Part shown: piece by piece, positions 29,625 to 38,963 of the stretch
How the letters are laid out: each line of letters opens with the position of its first letter
Position numbering within the stretch: the stretch's first letter is position 1
Source: an uncultured Phocaeicola sp.
Lineage (GTDB): Bacteria > Bacteroidota > Bacteroidia > Bacteroidales > Bacteroidaceae
DNA length: 64,000 nt
Direction of reading: 5' to 3'
Assembly: GCA_947581855.1 (NCBI GenBank)
Contig: CANPVZ010000006.1
Span: 62,001-126,000 of the forward strand
Notes under the pieces: model-generated
What the model saw: the letters and a program-made list of their open reading frames with translations, nothing else
Databases searched by the model: none
What the model was told of the DNA's origin: nothing
Made by a program: the position numbers and the translations under genes

Positions 29625-31259
29625 TTATTTCTTTTTTAGAATCGTTATATTATATAGAAACAGATTACTATACCGTTTTGTTGTTTTGGGACGACGATTA
29701 TTGTCGTAATGATCTATCCAAACAGTGTCTACTTTCTCCCAAAGAACAGAGGGCAGTTCTTCACCTACTCGTCCGTGGGTAAGAATGGCACAGGGAAGGG
29801 CTTCCAGTACTTCTTGCGTATTATTTACATCTAACGGACGTATTTTTTTGTTTGCTTCGTACACCAGCTCGATGCGAAGTTCCTGACCGGCCACGGAATA
29901 GAAAGGAAGCGGTTTTAAAGCTTCTATTTGTCTGATACCGCTGATACTTTTAAATTCAGGGTTGTTTACTAATCCGCCGATGTAAGGCATGCAAAATAGT
30001 TCAGCTATGATAAACAGGATCACAACTCCGGAAAGAAAACGCATCGGTTTTAGCTGAGTGATGGAAGTGACCATGAATGCTCCCAATCCCCATATTAGTA
30101 TCGTAAGTAATAGAAGAGAGGTTAAGGAGAGCATTCCTTTCTGATATAAAATAAAATATCCAATGATGGGGAGAGCAAATATAATGAGTGTTACTAATCC
30201 CGCGTTTATCAGATAGAGCCATTTGCCGGTTTTGTCAAGCTGGTTTTTTCGTATCTCTTCTGTCCAATATGTGAACAGAAATCCAATGGTGTAGGCTGCC
30301 GGAATCAGCACTGGGAGTAGATAACGATTTTTCTTTTCGGGGAGAAGGGATAAGAAAACAACTAAAAACAGCATCCAGCATAATGCGAACAAATATTCCC
30401 GGTTTAAACGTAGTTTCTTGTTCCAGTAAGGAACCAGAAGGGTGGTAAGTACCATAAGTGACCAGACACCAGTTTCCAAGAAAAAGGTACTATAATAATA
30501 CCAAGGACGGACGTTTCGTTCAATCCAGGCGGTGGATTCTTTATCCAAAACATAACGGGCTTCTTCCGAATGGAAAAAATAGATGAATAGATACCACCAA
30601 CCGCTGATAAGCAGACAAATGACTATCATGAGAAGAATGGGCAATCCTTTTTTCTCTAAAGAACTTCGGAGGAATAAGGCGTAGCTGACTAAGAAAGGCA
30701 GAAATAACGCATAAAATGAGACTGGTCCTTTACCTAAAAAAGAAAGCCCTAAGAAAATTCCGGCTCCAAGGAAATTCTTCCATTGTCGTCCTTTTTCCTG
30801 TAATCCGCTGTATAGGAAATAAATGGCTCCCAGCATGAATGCGTGGCAGTAAATATCCCACGAGGCTGTTCGTCCCATTAATATGAGGTTATAGGAAGTG
30901 CAGAGAACAAGGGATGAGGCTAAAGCAAAAGTGTCGTTTTGGGTAAGTCGTTTGCCCAATCGATAGAAGAAAAAAACTAAGAGAGTACCCGCAAGTCCAG
31001 CCATAGCACGTTGTGCTTCCATATTATCAGGAAATACCATTTCTACTCCGGCAGCAATCCACGTAGGTAACGGTGGCTTTTCCAGTCGTAATTCTCCGTT
31101 CATAGTGGGAACCATCCATTGCCCGTCGTATACCATTTCCCTGGCTGTAACGATATTGCGTGATTCCATAATGTCTGTATAGATCACTTTATTGTTAACA
31201 AAGAAAGTGAAAAAGCAGATTATAAGTAATAGAAATAAGTGTAGATGCTTTATTCTCAT
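29625..31259 (-). CDS. ArnT-like GT83 membrane glycosyltransferase
   Basis: A 544-residue GT-C fold transferase with about 12 membrane helices and a short C-terminal periplasmic domain. The first periplasmic loop holds the catalytic-type sequence YTDIMESRNIVTAREMVYDGQW and GELRLEKPPLPTW, close to ArnT. ArnT enzymes move an aminoarabinose from a polyprenyl carrier to lipid A; GT83 relatives in rhizobia move galacturonate. With the ArnC-like partner and a galacturonokinase-like kinase downstream, a uronic acid is a reasonable guess here. First gene of a six-gene operon. Confidence 0.9.
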   Translation of the reverse strand: MRIKHLHLFLLLIICFFTFFVNNKVIYTDIMESRNIVTAREMVYDGQWMVPTMNGELRLEKPPLPTWIAAGVEMVFPDNMEAQRAMAGLAGTLLVFFFYRLGKRLTQNDTFALASSLVLCTSYNLILMGRTASWDIYCHAFMLGAIYFLYSGLQEKGRQWKNFLGAGIFLGLSFLGKGPVSFYALFLPFLVSYALFLRSSLEKKGLPILLMIVICLLISGWWYLFIYFFHSEEARYVLDKESTAWIERNVRPWYYYSTFFLETGVWSLMVLTTLLVPYWNKKLRLNREYLFALCWMLFLVVFLSLLPEKKNRYLLPVLIPAAYTIGFLFTYWTEEIRKNQLDKTGKWLYLINAGLVTLIIFALPIIGYFILYQKGMLSLTSLLLLTILIWGLGAFMVTSITQLKPMRFLSGVVILFIIAELFCMPYIGGLVNNPEFKSISGIRQIEALKPLPFYSVAGQELRIELVYEANKKIRPLDVNNTQEVLEALPCAILTHGRVGEELPSVLWEKVDTVWIDHYDNNRRPKTTKRYSNLFLYNITILKKK

Positions 31260-31728
31260 AGATTTCTTTCATTAATTTCCAGCAAAAAAATAATTGAAAA
31301 TTGAATAAATTCTGAATTCATACCTGCTTATTAACAAATTTTGTTTTAAAATTGTTTTGGATAATAATGGATAAACTGAAAAGATTTTAAATTCCCTTTT
31401 GATTTTTATATGGAAATACATTGTCCTCCTCATACGTCTATAATCATGGTAGAACCAACTCTTACATATTTCATTGTTTTGACTTATCCGATGATGTTTA
31501 AATTTATTCAGTACTTCCTCATGGTATTAACATCCCAAAAATAATACTAAATCTTTATGTAGTATTCAATAATAAATATTTTATGTGGAGCATTTATTGA
31601 TAGTTAAGTGATTAAACCTAATCTGCATATATTTATTAGCATAAATAGGATTTATTAAATCTTTTTCTAAAAACGAAAAGCAGCTCTCTTTTTCATCTAT
31701 AAAATTGGATTAATTTAGTTCAAATCTA
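31260..31728. other. AT-rich divergent intergenic region
   Basis: About 470 nt of very AT-rich sequence between the GT83 operon and a divergent GT2. I see no gene or clear structure beyond the promoter at 31705-31736. Confidence 0.4.
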
Positions 31729-31736
31729 TATCTTTG
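31705..31736 (+). promoter_or_regulatory. Promoter for the 31838 glycosyltransferase
   Basis: TTGG at 31705-31708 and TATCTTTG at 31729-31736, 20 nt apart. The leader would be close to 95 nt. Confidence 0.55.
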
Positions 31737-31837
31737 CAACGAGAATAGTCGAAAAGACAGTATGAAACCGTTATTTTCTGAGGGAACGTAGAAAACAAGG
31801 AATCTATTATAAAACTGAATGAACTCAAATATCATAC

Positions 31838-32632
31838 ATGAAAAACTCTTTAATTATATCTACTTATAATCGCCCGGATGCTTTGCGGGTATGTTTAGAT
31901 AGTGTATTCAAACAAACTGTCTTGCCTGATGAAGTTCTGATAGGGGATGATGGATCAACAGCCGAAACCGCTCGGTTGATTGAGGAACTCCAGAAAAAGG
32001 CGCCTTTTCCAATCCTTCACGTGTGGCATGAAGATAAAGGCTTCCGGTTGGCAATGATGCGCAATAAATGTGTAGCGAGAGCTTCAGGGGAATATATTAT
32101 AGAAATTGATGGAGACGTGTTTTTGCATCCACAATTTATAGCCGATCATTTACGTGAGGCAGAGAAAGGTATATATGTGAAAGGAGGACGTGCTAATTTG
32201 AATAAGGAAACGACGGAACTTATTTGCCGGGAAGGTATTGCACGTAGGTTGTCTTGTTGGAGTAGAAGTTTTGAAAGTAAACCGGAGAATGCTTGGCACA
32301 ATCGTTTTATTGCCCATTTTTTAGCTCCCCGTTATCGGAAGCATCATTCTGCAGCTTTAGGATGTAATCTTTCCTTCTTTCGGGAAGACTTCATTAAAAT
32401 TAATGGATACGACGAGTTTTTTGAGGGATGGGGAGGAGAAGATATTGATTTAGGTAATCGTCTCCAAAGGAGCGGATGCAGAAAGCGTTATCTTAAATTT
32501 GCCGGTATTGTTTATCATCTGTGGCACGAAGATAAATTTATGTATAACCGTGAAAAGAATTTTGCTTACGAGGCACAACAAAACGAATGCCGTACGGTAC
32601 GTTGCAACAATGGGGTGGATAAATACCTTTGA
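31838..32632 (+). CDS. GT2 glycosyltransferase with galactosyltransferase-type C-terminal domain
   Basis: A 264-residue soluble GT-A enzyme. Donor-site motifs are IISTYNRPDALR, IGDDGSTAET and the DxD EIDGDVFLHP near residue 90; the C-terminal domain has ALGCNLSFFREDFIKINGYDEFFEGWGGEDIDLGNRL in pieces, with WGGEDIDL being the galactosyltransferase C signature. This type is common among LPS-core glycosyltransferases in Bacteroides. It is a single gene ending at a bidirectional terminator. Confidence 0.9.
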   Translation: MKNSLIISTYNRPDALRVCLDSVFKQTVLPDEVLIGDDGSTAETARLIEELQKKAPFPILHVWHEDKGFRLAMMRNKCVARASGEYIIEIDGDVFLHPQFIADHLREAEKGIYVKGGRANLNKETTELICREGIARRLSCWSRSFESKPENAWHNRFIAHFLAPRYRKHHSAALGCNLSFFREDFIKINGYDEFFEGWGGEDIDLGNRLQRSGCRKRYLKFAGIVYHLWHEDKFMYNREKNFAYEAQQNECRTVRCNNGVDKYL

Positions 32633-33022
32633 TTGCTTCCTTTTGTGAGTACCTTTTTCTTTCATTTATCGTAATTCCAGCGAGGGAAATAAACGGAAAA
32701 AGGGAATGAATTCGATTAGGTTTACTATAGGAGAAACTCTTTCGATAGTTTTCCACCATATCGAATTCTGTAAAGCCTAAAGTAGGTGCTATTTCTTAGG
32801 TTTCTTGTATTTTTACTATGTGTTCTTGTTGTGGATTTCTACCGTTTGGGCAGTCAAACCGTATTTTGGAGGAATGCTTAAAGATACAAAAAAGGCAAGT
32901 AATTCGTCATGAATTACTTGCCTTATATTTTTTATTTTCTGAATATCCCTAATTCGTTATATTTTATAATAAATGAAAGGACTCACTTTGATATACCTCA
33001 AAAAATAGGATAGAACTAAGAG
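32633..33022. other. Convergent intergenic region with terminator
   Basis: 390 nt between convergent genes; nothing beyond the terminator at 32893-32923. Confidence 0.4.
32893..32923. terminator. Bidirectional terminator between GT2 and glf
   Basis: Perfect 13-bp stem AGGCAAGTAATTC / GAATTACTTGCCT with a 5-nt loop, a T-rich tract on the plus side and an A-run on the other that serves the minus-strand glf. Confidence 0.88.
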
Positions 33023-34150
33023 CTATTTGGGTGAAACCGACTTAGAAGCGTGAGTTTTCCATAAATCCAATGCAGCAGCTACAGTATCATCCATATCGGC
33101 ATAGGTATACTGGGCAAGGCGTCCTCCAAACAATACATTCTTTTTGGTTTGTGCCAATTTTTGATATTGTTGGAACAATTGATTGTTACGGTAGTCATTT
33201 ATCGGGTAATAAGGCTCCTTTCCCGGTTCGAACAAGTCGGGGAATTCGTAAGTAATCACGGTGTGGGGTTGTTGCCCGAATTCGAAATGCTTATGTTCGA
33301 TAAGGCGTGTGTAAGGAACCTCGCTTTCGCAATAGTTTACTACGGCGTTTCCTTGAAAGTCCTCTATTTCCAACCGCTTGTGTTCAAAGCGCAGACTACG
33401 ATATTCCAAACGGCCAAAACAGTAATCGAAATACTCATCAATGCATCCTGTATATAATACAGTGTCAGCTAAGACATCAAGTTCTGCTCTATGTACCATG
33501 TAATCCACTCCCGTGCGTACATCGCACCCTTTCAACAAACGTTCCGTCAAAAGATTATAACCTCCAATCGGAATGCCTTGATATGGGTCGTTGAAGTAGT
33601 TATTATTATAGGTAAACCGGAATGGAACGCGGCGGATGATAAATGCGGGAAGTTCTTTTGCCGGACGTCCCCATTGTTTTTCGGTATATCCTTTGATTAA
33701 TCGTTCGTAAATATCTTTTCCACACAACGTCAAAGCCTGTTCTTCCAAATTGGCAGGTTCCGTAATGTAGGCATAGGCGCTACGTTGTTCCTCTATTTTG
33801 GCTTTTGCTTCCGCCGGAGTCCTTACTTCTTTCCATAATTGATGGAAAGTGTTCATATTGAAAGGTAAGTTGTATAACTCATCATGATAATGAGCTAATG
33901 GGGAATTTATATAGTGGTTGAATTCAACTAATCTGTTTACATAGTGCCATACTTCTTTATTGTCGGTATGGAATATGTGCGCCCCATATGTATGTACATG
34001 AATACCATCTATATCTTCACAATAGATATTTCCGCCTGTTTGCGGGCGTTTATCAATTACTAAACATTTCTTTCCTGCGCGGTGCGCTTCATGGGCAAAA
34101 ACTGAACCGAAAAGTCCTGCTCCGACAATTAAATAATCATATTGGCACAT
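33023..34150 (-). CDS. glf: UDP-galactopyranose mutase
   Basis: A 375-residue flavoenzyme that converts UDP-galactopyranose to UDP-galactofuranose for surface polysaccharides. The FAD-binding N-terminus reads LIVGAGLFGSVFAHEA ... IDKRPQTGGNIY. The active-site His loop is YGAHIFHTDNKEVW, and WGRPAKELP, RFTYNNNYF and the C-terminal FGGRLAQYTYADMDD are family hallmarks. It stands alone with its own -7 box, between a core GT and the phosphonate genes. Confidence 0.97.
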   Translation of the reverse strand: MCQYDYLIVGAGLFGSVFAHEAHRAGKKCLVIDKRPQTGGNIYCEDIDGIHVHTYGAHIFHTDNKEVWHYVNRLVEFNHYINSPLAHYHDELYNLPFNMNTFHQLWKEVRTPAEAKAKIEEQRSAYAYITEPANLEEQALTLCGKDIYERLIKGYTEKQWGRPAKELPAFIIRRVPFRFTYNNNYFNDPYQGIPIGGYNLLTERLLKGCDVRTGVDYMVHRAELDVLADTVLYTGCIDEYFDYCFGRLEYRSLRFEHKRLEIEDFQGNAVVNYCESEVPYTRLIEHKHFEFGQQPHTVITYEFPDLFEPGKEPYYPINDYRNNQLFQQYQKLAQTKKNVLFGGRLAQYTYADMDDTVAAALDLWKTHASKSVSPK

Positions 34151-34192
34151 AAATTAAGTACTTTAGGCATTCGCCACATTTTTTAATGAGGG

Positions 34193-34200
34193 CAAACTTA
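34193..34200 (-). promoter_or_regulatory. -7 box for glf
   Basis: TAAGTTTG then C on the minus strand, 43 nt before the glf ATG. Confidence 0.5.
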
Positions 34201-34322
34201 CATATAAATTCCGATTTATATACCGGTTGAATATAGAAACTTTTTTTCTTCGAGGAAATATAAGGATTTCTTTGTACTTGTCGGTTGAATATATTTTTTT
34301 ACCAACTTCTCCTTTTTATTCA

Positions 34323-34521
34323 TTATTTTTTGTTGTCCTTTGATGTAGAACCAAGAATTGTGGCATTGCGCAGGTTAAAAATGATGCAGTTGTTTTTGTC
34401 TGTAGTATTGCCTTGGATATGCGTCCATCCTTTTAGCAATTGAACTGACGCATATCCGGCAAAGAACTTATTCAGGTTGGTTATATTGTACAGGAATCCG
34501 GATGGAGTAGTGTTCCATACC
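34323..34521 (-). pseudogene. Coding-like remnant after phnW, out of frame with it
   Basis: In the frame shifted by one from phnW, an open stretch without a start runs from the end of phnW through the intergenic region to a TAA at 34323: WNTTPSGFLYNITNLNKFF, then AGYASVQLLKGWTHIQGNTT and DKNNCIIFNLRNATILGST. The residue mix looks like real protein. I do not recognise the family. It may be the 3' stub of a gene lost during exchange at this surface-glycan region. Confidence 0.35.
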
Positions 34522-35604
34522 TTCCTTCAATACTGCGAAGAAGTCTTCAATATCTTTTTCATCAATAGCTCCTAAAGCACAGAGACGGAATGTATTGGTG
34601 GTGGAAATCTTTCCCGGGTAAATGGTGAATCCTCGTTCGTAACAATAATTGTGTATTTTCTCAAAGTCCCAGTTAGGATCATCGGGATAAAGTACGGACA
34701 CGACTAATCCCGACTGCCATTCCCTTTTAATGACATTTCGGAAACCCAGTTGTTCCAAGCCTTTATGGATGGCTTCAAAGACGCGTTTGTGTCGTGCGAA
34801 CTTCATTTCTTCTCCCATCTCGAAATACTCGTCTAAGGCTTTTCGGGTAGCGTATACGGTTTGTACAGGAGGAGTAAAATGCATCTCTCCGGTTCGTTCA
34901 AAGAAATCATATTGTAAATAAAGATTGCAGTAATAGGATCTTTTCGGATAGTTTTTCGATTGTTTGATGATATCTTCGTTTCCAATGATAAACGATAAAC
35001 CGGTCATTGCCATTAATCCCTTTTGAGCCGAAGCCATACAGAAATCAACGTTGTCTTTTTCCATATCTAAGGGGATCATGCCTAATGAGGATGTCGTGTC
35101 GACTACAAAAATAGCGTGATAGCGGTGTGCTAATGTTCCGATTTGTTGCAGTGGATTCAATAATCCGGTACCGGTTTCATGGTGGGTGGTGTATACTAGC
35201 GCAATGTCGGGATTTTCTTTCAGAGCCTTTTCCACTTCATCCGGTCGGATCGGTTCGTAAATAGATGATTTCAGGTTGATATGAGGAAGTCCGTAATATT
35301 CACAGATTTCTGCGGCACGTGTGCTATAAGCCCCGTTGTTCAAAATCAAAGCTTTTTTTCCGGCAGGTAACAATGAATTGAGGCAAATATCAATATTAAT
35401 TGTGCCTGATCCGCAAAATAGAACAGATGTATATTTCTCCGGTGAGGCATGCACAACCTTCAGCAAATCTTTTCTCAGTCCTTTCATCATGTCCGCGAAC
35501 TCTTTTTCGCGCGGGCAAATATCGGGCACAACTTGTGCCATTTTTACAGTGTCGGTGGTTGTGGCCGGCCCCGGATTCAGTAATATGTTTCTTTTTATGT
35601 TCAT
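34468..35604 (-). CDS. phnW: 2-aminoethylphosphonate:pyruvate aminotransferase
   Basis: Fold-type I PLP enzyme of 378 residues. In this context it runs in the biosynthetic direction, converting phosphonoacetaldehyde to 2-aminoethylphosphonate. Family motifs are LLNPGPATTT at the start, the PLP aspartate in VDTTSSLGMIP, and the Schiff-base lysine in SAQKGLMAMTGLSF near residue 195. It follows the decarboxylase gene by 5 nt and is the last gene of a four-gene phosphonate operon. No phosphonatase (phnX) is near, which argues against catabolism. Confidence 0.94.
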   Translation of the reverse strand: MNIKRNILLNPGPATTTDTVKMAQVVPDICPREKEFADMMKGLRKDLLKVVHASPEKYTSVLFCGSGTINIDICLNSLLPAGKKALILNNGAYSTRAAEICEYYGLPHINLKSSIYEPIRPDEVEKALKENPDIALVYTTHHETGTGLLNPLQQIGTLAHRYHAIFVVDTTSSLGMIPLDMEKDNVDFCMASAQKGLMAMTGLSFIIGNEDIIKQSKNYPKRSYYCNLYLQYDFFERTGEMHFTPPVQTVYATRKALDEYFEMGEEMKFARHKRVFEAIHKGLEQLGFRNVIKREWQSGLVVSVLYPDDPNWDFEKIHNYCYERGFTIYPGKISTTNTFRLCALGAIDEKDIEDFFAVLKEGMEHYSIRIPVQYNQPE

Positions 35605-35609
35605 GATAA

Positions 35610-36737
35610 CTACTTGTTTAGGAATTCCATTAGGTTTTCTTTATTTTCAATTGGCGTGGTGGTAGGGCGTCCTAAGTCTTTGCGAGCTCCTTTCTTTACT
35701 TTCACTTCGAGCAAAAGCGGTGTTGGCTGTTCGGAAAGATGGTTCAAAGCCTCTTGCAATGCCTGTTCGTTTTCTACGCTTATCACTTTTTTATATCCGC
35801 AAGCTTGTGCTATTTGAGGAAGATCCAATTGGAATCCGATAGTCGGTTGCCCGCCTACGGAATCGTGTGCTCCATTATTCAGCACAATGTGAAAATAGTT
35901 GGAAGGGTTCATGCTTCCTATGATTCCGAGGGCTCCCATATGCATGATCGTTGCGCCGTCTCCGTCTATGCAAAAAACTCTTCTTTCGGGTTTGTTTAAG
36001 GCAATACCCAGTGCTATTTGCGAGGCATGCCCCATAGAACCCACTGTAAGGAAATCACGTTTGTGGCCTTGCCCCGTAGCTTCCCGGTATTCGAAAAGTT
36101 CTCTCGAAATCATTCCTGTAGTAGATACCACGATATCGCTGTCTTCCATATGGGATACAATCTGTCCGATTGTTTGCTCGCGGCTCAGTTCGTAAATCGG
36201 CAAGGTATTTTCGGGGCGTTTGTATTCCTCAAAAGAACCTTTTCGTATGACAAGGGCGAAGGGCTCTTTGGTTTCTTCCATAAAACGGATAGAGCGTTCC
36301 AATTGTACAGTCAGAAGCGTTTCCTCCGTTTCCATGATTTCGTGGCGGATTCCCATTGCTTCTAACAAGGGGATTGTTACTTTCCCCTGTTTCACATGCT
36401 GAGGCTCATCTTTTACTTCCGGTTCGCCTCTCCAGCCAATCAGTAATAATACGGGAATGTTATAGACCTCTTTATCCATAAGCGACAAAAGCGGATTCAC
36501 CGTGTTTCCTAATCCGGAATTCTGCATATAGACGACAGGAATGTTACCGGTAGCCAGATAATAACCGGCTGCTAATCCGACTGAACCTCCTTCGTTAGCA
36601 GCAATAATATGATTTTTCTTCTCCGTGTTATGCGTAAGATAAGCACATAGATTTTTCAATAATGAATCGGGTACTCCTGAATAGAACTCAAGTCCCCTCT
36701 TTTGTAAAAACTGGTAAAAGAAAGCGGGTGATATCAT
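35610..36737 (-). CDS. ppd: Phosphonopyruvate decarboxylase
   Basis: A 375-residue thiamine-diphosphate enzyme that decarboxylates phosphonopyruvate to phosphonoacetaldehyde, pulling the unfavourable PEP mutase step forward. The PYR domain has FYSGVPDSLL and AANEGGSVGLAAGY (catalytic Glu), and the cofactor motif GDGATIMHMGALG ... VLNNGAHDSVGGQPT begins near residue 235. The length fits the aepY/ppd family. It lies 8 nt after the mutase gene. Confidence 0.95.
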   Translation of the reverse strand: MISPAFFYQFLQKRGLEFYSGVPDSLLKNLCAYLTHNTEKKNHIIAANEGGSVGLAAGYYLATGNIPVVYMQNSGLGNTVNPLLSLMDKEVYNIPVLLLIGWRGEPEVKDEPQHVKQGKVTIPLLEAMGIRHEIMETEETLLTVQLERSIRFMEETKEPFALVIRKGSFEEYKRPENTLPIYELSREQTIGQIVSHMEDSDIVVSTTGMISRELFEYREATGQGHKRDFLTVGSMGHASQIALGIALNKPERRVFCIDGDGATIMHMGALGIIGSMNPSNYFHIVLNNGAHDSVGGQPTIGFQLDLPQIAQACGYKKVISVENEQALQEALNHLSEQPTPLLLEVKVKKGARKDLGRPTTTPIENKENLMEFLNK

Positions 36738-36745
36738 TTTTATAA

Positions 36746-38047
36746 CTATTTGGTTCCGGGAATTAATTCTAAGATCTCTTTAATAGGCATGCAATACTCA
36801 TTAGCTTCTGCCGCTCGCTCGTTTTCAAGAATAAGAGTTGCTACTTTTCGCATGGCCGGATAGGCGGCTCGCAGCATGTGGTTGGCGTAAATCACTATAT
36901 TTACACCCCATTCGCAGAGTTCTTTCTCGTAAATCGTGTTATATGTGGTAGGTACAACAACGATGGGAACGGAGGGATGAAGTTTCCGAAAATGCAGGCA
37001 AAACTCTTTGATATCTTCTCCCGATTTGTTTTTACTGTGAATCATGATTCCATCGGCACCTGCGTTTACATAAGCATAAGCTCTTTCCAGTGCGTCCTCA
37101 ACTGTTTTTCCCGCAATCAGGCTTTCTATGCGTGCGATAATCATGAAGTCGTTTGTAACTTGTGCAGCTTTTCCCGCATGTATTTTGGCACAGAAACCTT
37201 CAATCGTATCTTGTGTCTGTATGGCATCGGTCCCGAAGAGTGAATTCTTTTTCAGCCCTACTTTATCTTCAATGATAACCGCAGAAATTCCGTGGCGTTC
37301 GAGCGTACGTACCGTAAAAACAAAATGTTCGATCTTTCCACCGGTATCTCCGTCGAAAATAATAGGTTTGGTAGTACATTCCAGAATATTGTTTAAATCT
37401 TGCAATCGGGTAGTGAGGTCTACCGCTTCGATATCCGGTTTCCCTTTAGAAGTAGAGTCCGTCAGACTGCTCGACCACATCCCGTCGAAAACTTCTGTTT
37501 TCAATTTGTTCTTTACTTCTAAATTCTCTATAATCAAGCCGCATAAGCCATCATGCGCTTCTAAAATGCGGACAATGGGTTTAGCTTGGATGAGTCGGCG
37601 TAAAGATTTTAGTCGTACTTCCGGCGTAGTTCCGATTGCCTTCATGTCTTCTATCAGGCCGGAAGAGTTGATTCCCTGAGTATATGGAATTTCTATAACC
37701 TTGCCGCCTAATTCTTCCATTACTTTAAAGACTTCTTCTCTGAGCTCCTGTTCCGGTCCGGTTTTCCAGTCATCACCATGAATAATATAATCCGGTTTCA
37801 AAGTTCTCAGATTATGCGTGTAACTCCATTCATCCTGCGGCACAATCAGCGATACGCCTTTAATATTTTCTACCACTTTCTTGCGTTGCTCATAAGTCAG
37901 GTAAGGCAACCGTTTGTGAGTGGCGATGGCTTTGTCTGTAAATAATCCTATTATTACGTCACCATAGTGAGTCGCTTCGTTGATGATATTTATTAGTCCC
38001 GGGTGCATGATGTCCGCAATCATTCCCAGATAAACTGTTTTACCCAT
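36746..38047 (-). CDS. pepM: Phosphoenolpyruvate mutase with N-terminal cytidylyltransferase-like domain
   Basis: A 433-residue two-domain protein. Residues 1-130 form a cytidylyltransferase-like domain (GMIADIMHPGLINIINEA); the usual HxGH reads HPGL, so the last catalytic His is missing and the domain may be inactive. Residues 140-433 are PEP mutase of the isocitrate-lyase superfamily, which rearranges PEP to phosphonopyruvate, the entry step for C-P bond formation. Its specific motif EDKVGLKKNS fits EDKx5NS, and DGDTGG and ARIESL provide metal binding. It is followed by ppd and phnW and preceded by a nucleotidyltransferase 12 nt away. Confidence 0.95.
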   Translation of the reverse strand: MGKTVYLGMIADIMHPGLINIINEATHYGDVIIGLFTDKAIATHKRLPYLTYEQRKKVVENIKGVSLIVPQDEWSYTHNLRTLKPDYIIHGDDWKTGPEQELREEVFKVMEELGGKVIEIPYTQGINSSGLIEDMKAIGTTPEVRLKSLRRLIQAKPIVRILEAHDGLCGLIIENLEVKNKLKTEVFDGMWSSSLTDSTSKGKPDIEAVDLTTRLQDLNNILECTTKPIIFDGDTGGKIEHFVFTVRTLERHGISAVIIEDKVGLKKNSLFGTDAIQTQDTIEGFCAKIHAGKAAQVTNDFMIIARIESLIAGKTVEDALERAYAYVNAGADGIMIHSKNKSGEDIKEFCLHFRKLHPSVPIVVVPTTYNTIYEKELCEWGVNIVIYANHMLRAAYPAMRKVATLILENERAAEANEYCMPIKEILELIPGTK

Positions 38048-38059
38048 ATTTTATTTGTG

Positions 38060-38779
38060 TTAGATATATTTTATTATGTGTTCTTCTGCGTATTTAAGGT
38101 CATCTTTATCGTCTATTTCGTACCATTTCAGTCCCTCTACGTTTAATACATAAACGGGTAACTCGTGTTGAGACATATATAAGAGCTCATATTCGTAACC
38201 AAGTTTCGGTTGTTCTTTTAATTTCCGGGCGTAATCGCGACACATGGCATGGTAAAAGCGGTTGGAAAGCTTGTGAATACCTACCAACTCACCTTTTGCG
38301 TGGAGTACAGACGCATCTGTTGAGCAATTACTGAGAATGTGCTGTTCGTCATGTTCTACAAAATATTGATCCTGAAATTTGGTAAGTGGGGAAATCAACA
38401 TGACGTCCGGATGGGGACACTCCAATAAAGAAGTGATAGCTTTTTCTTCAAATACGAGATCCGATTCTAAAAGTAAAAAGTCATCTTTTCCTATTATTTC
38501 TTTGCATTGATATAAAGTGTACATGCTATTAGTTTCGGCATAGCAAGGGTTGTAGCAACATTCTATTTGCGGATAGTCCAGCGGGTACTTATCGTAAACC
38601 TCTTTTTGATATCCTGTACCGATAATGATACGTTCAATACCACAATGAATCAATGTTTCAACGGAACGTTCAATCATCGGTATGCCGCCTGCCTTAATGC
38701 ATCCTTTAGGAATCAACCGGGTATATTCCCCGAAACGGCTTCCGATACCCGCAGCCATAATAACTGCCGTTTTTATCAT
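38060..38779 (-). CDS. Phosphonate (AEP) cytidylyltransferase-like NTP transferase
   Basis: A 239-residue nucleotidyltransferase of the LicC/PntC type, expected to join CMP to aminoethylphosphonate. It shows AAGIGSRFGEYTRLIPKGCI, the head-group region NPCYAETNSMYTLY, the metal motif LLLESDLVFE and the end motif WYEIDDKDDLKYAEEH. I use ATG 38779; the ORF track adds 10 residues that lie upstream of MIKTAVIMAAG. First gene of the AEP operon, with the divergent licD gene 184 nt away. That pairing supports CMP-AEP over another NDP compound, but specificity is inferred. Confidence 0.85.
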   Translation of the reverse strand: MIKTAVIMAAGIGSRFGEYTRLIPKGCIKAGGIPMIERSVETLIHCGIERIIIGTGYQKEVYDKYPLDYPQIECCYNPCYAETNSMYTLYQCKEIIGKDDFLLLESDLVFEEKAITSLLECPHPDVMLISPLTKFQDQYFVEHDEQHILSNCSTDASVLHAKGELVGIHKLSNRFYHAMCRDYARKLKEQPKLGYEYELLYMSQHELPVYVLNVEGLKWYEIDDKDDLKYAEEHIIKYI

Positions 38780-38806
38780 ATATCTGTGTTTTAATTTACT
38801 AATATG

Positions 38807-38814
38807 CAAAGATA
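38807..38814 (-). promoter_or_regulatory. -7 box for the AEP operon
   Basis: TATCTTTG then C on the minus strand, 27 nt before ATG 38779. It also shows that the ORF track's start at 38809 falls in the promoter. Confidence 0.6.
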
Positions 38815-38930
38815 AGATTATTTATTAAAAAAAGACTGTTGTTTGTTAACTAAATGTCATATATTCTTCTATTTGCTTCAGACTGTAAAAAGAACAAGTT
38901 AAAAATTAGCTTATAAAGTAAAAAAATAAT

Positions 38931-38938
38931 TATCTTTG
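38931..38938 (+). promoter_or_regulatory. -7 box for licD
   Basis: TATCTTTG, 25 nt before the licD ATG and facing away from the AEP operon promoter, so both could share one control region. Confidence 0.6.
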
Positions 38939-38963
38939 TCGAAAGATAAAACAGACATATACT

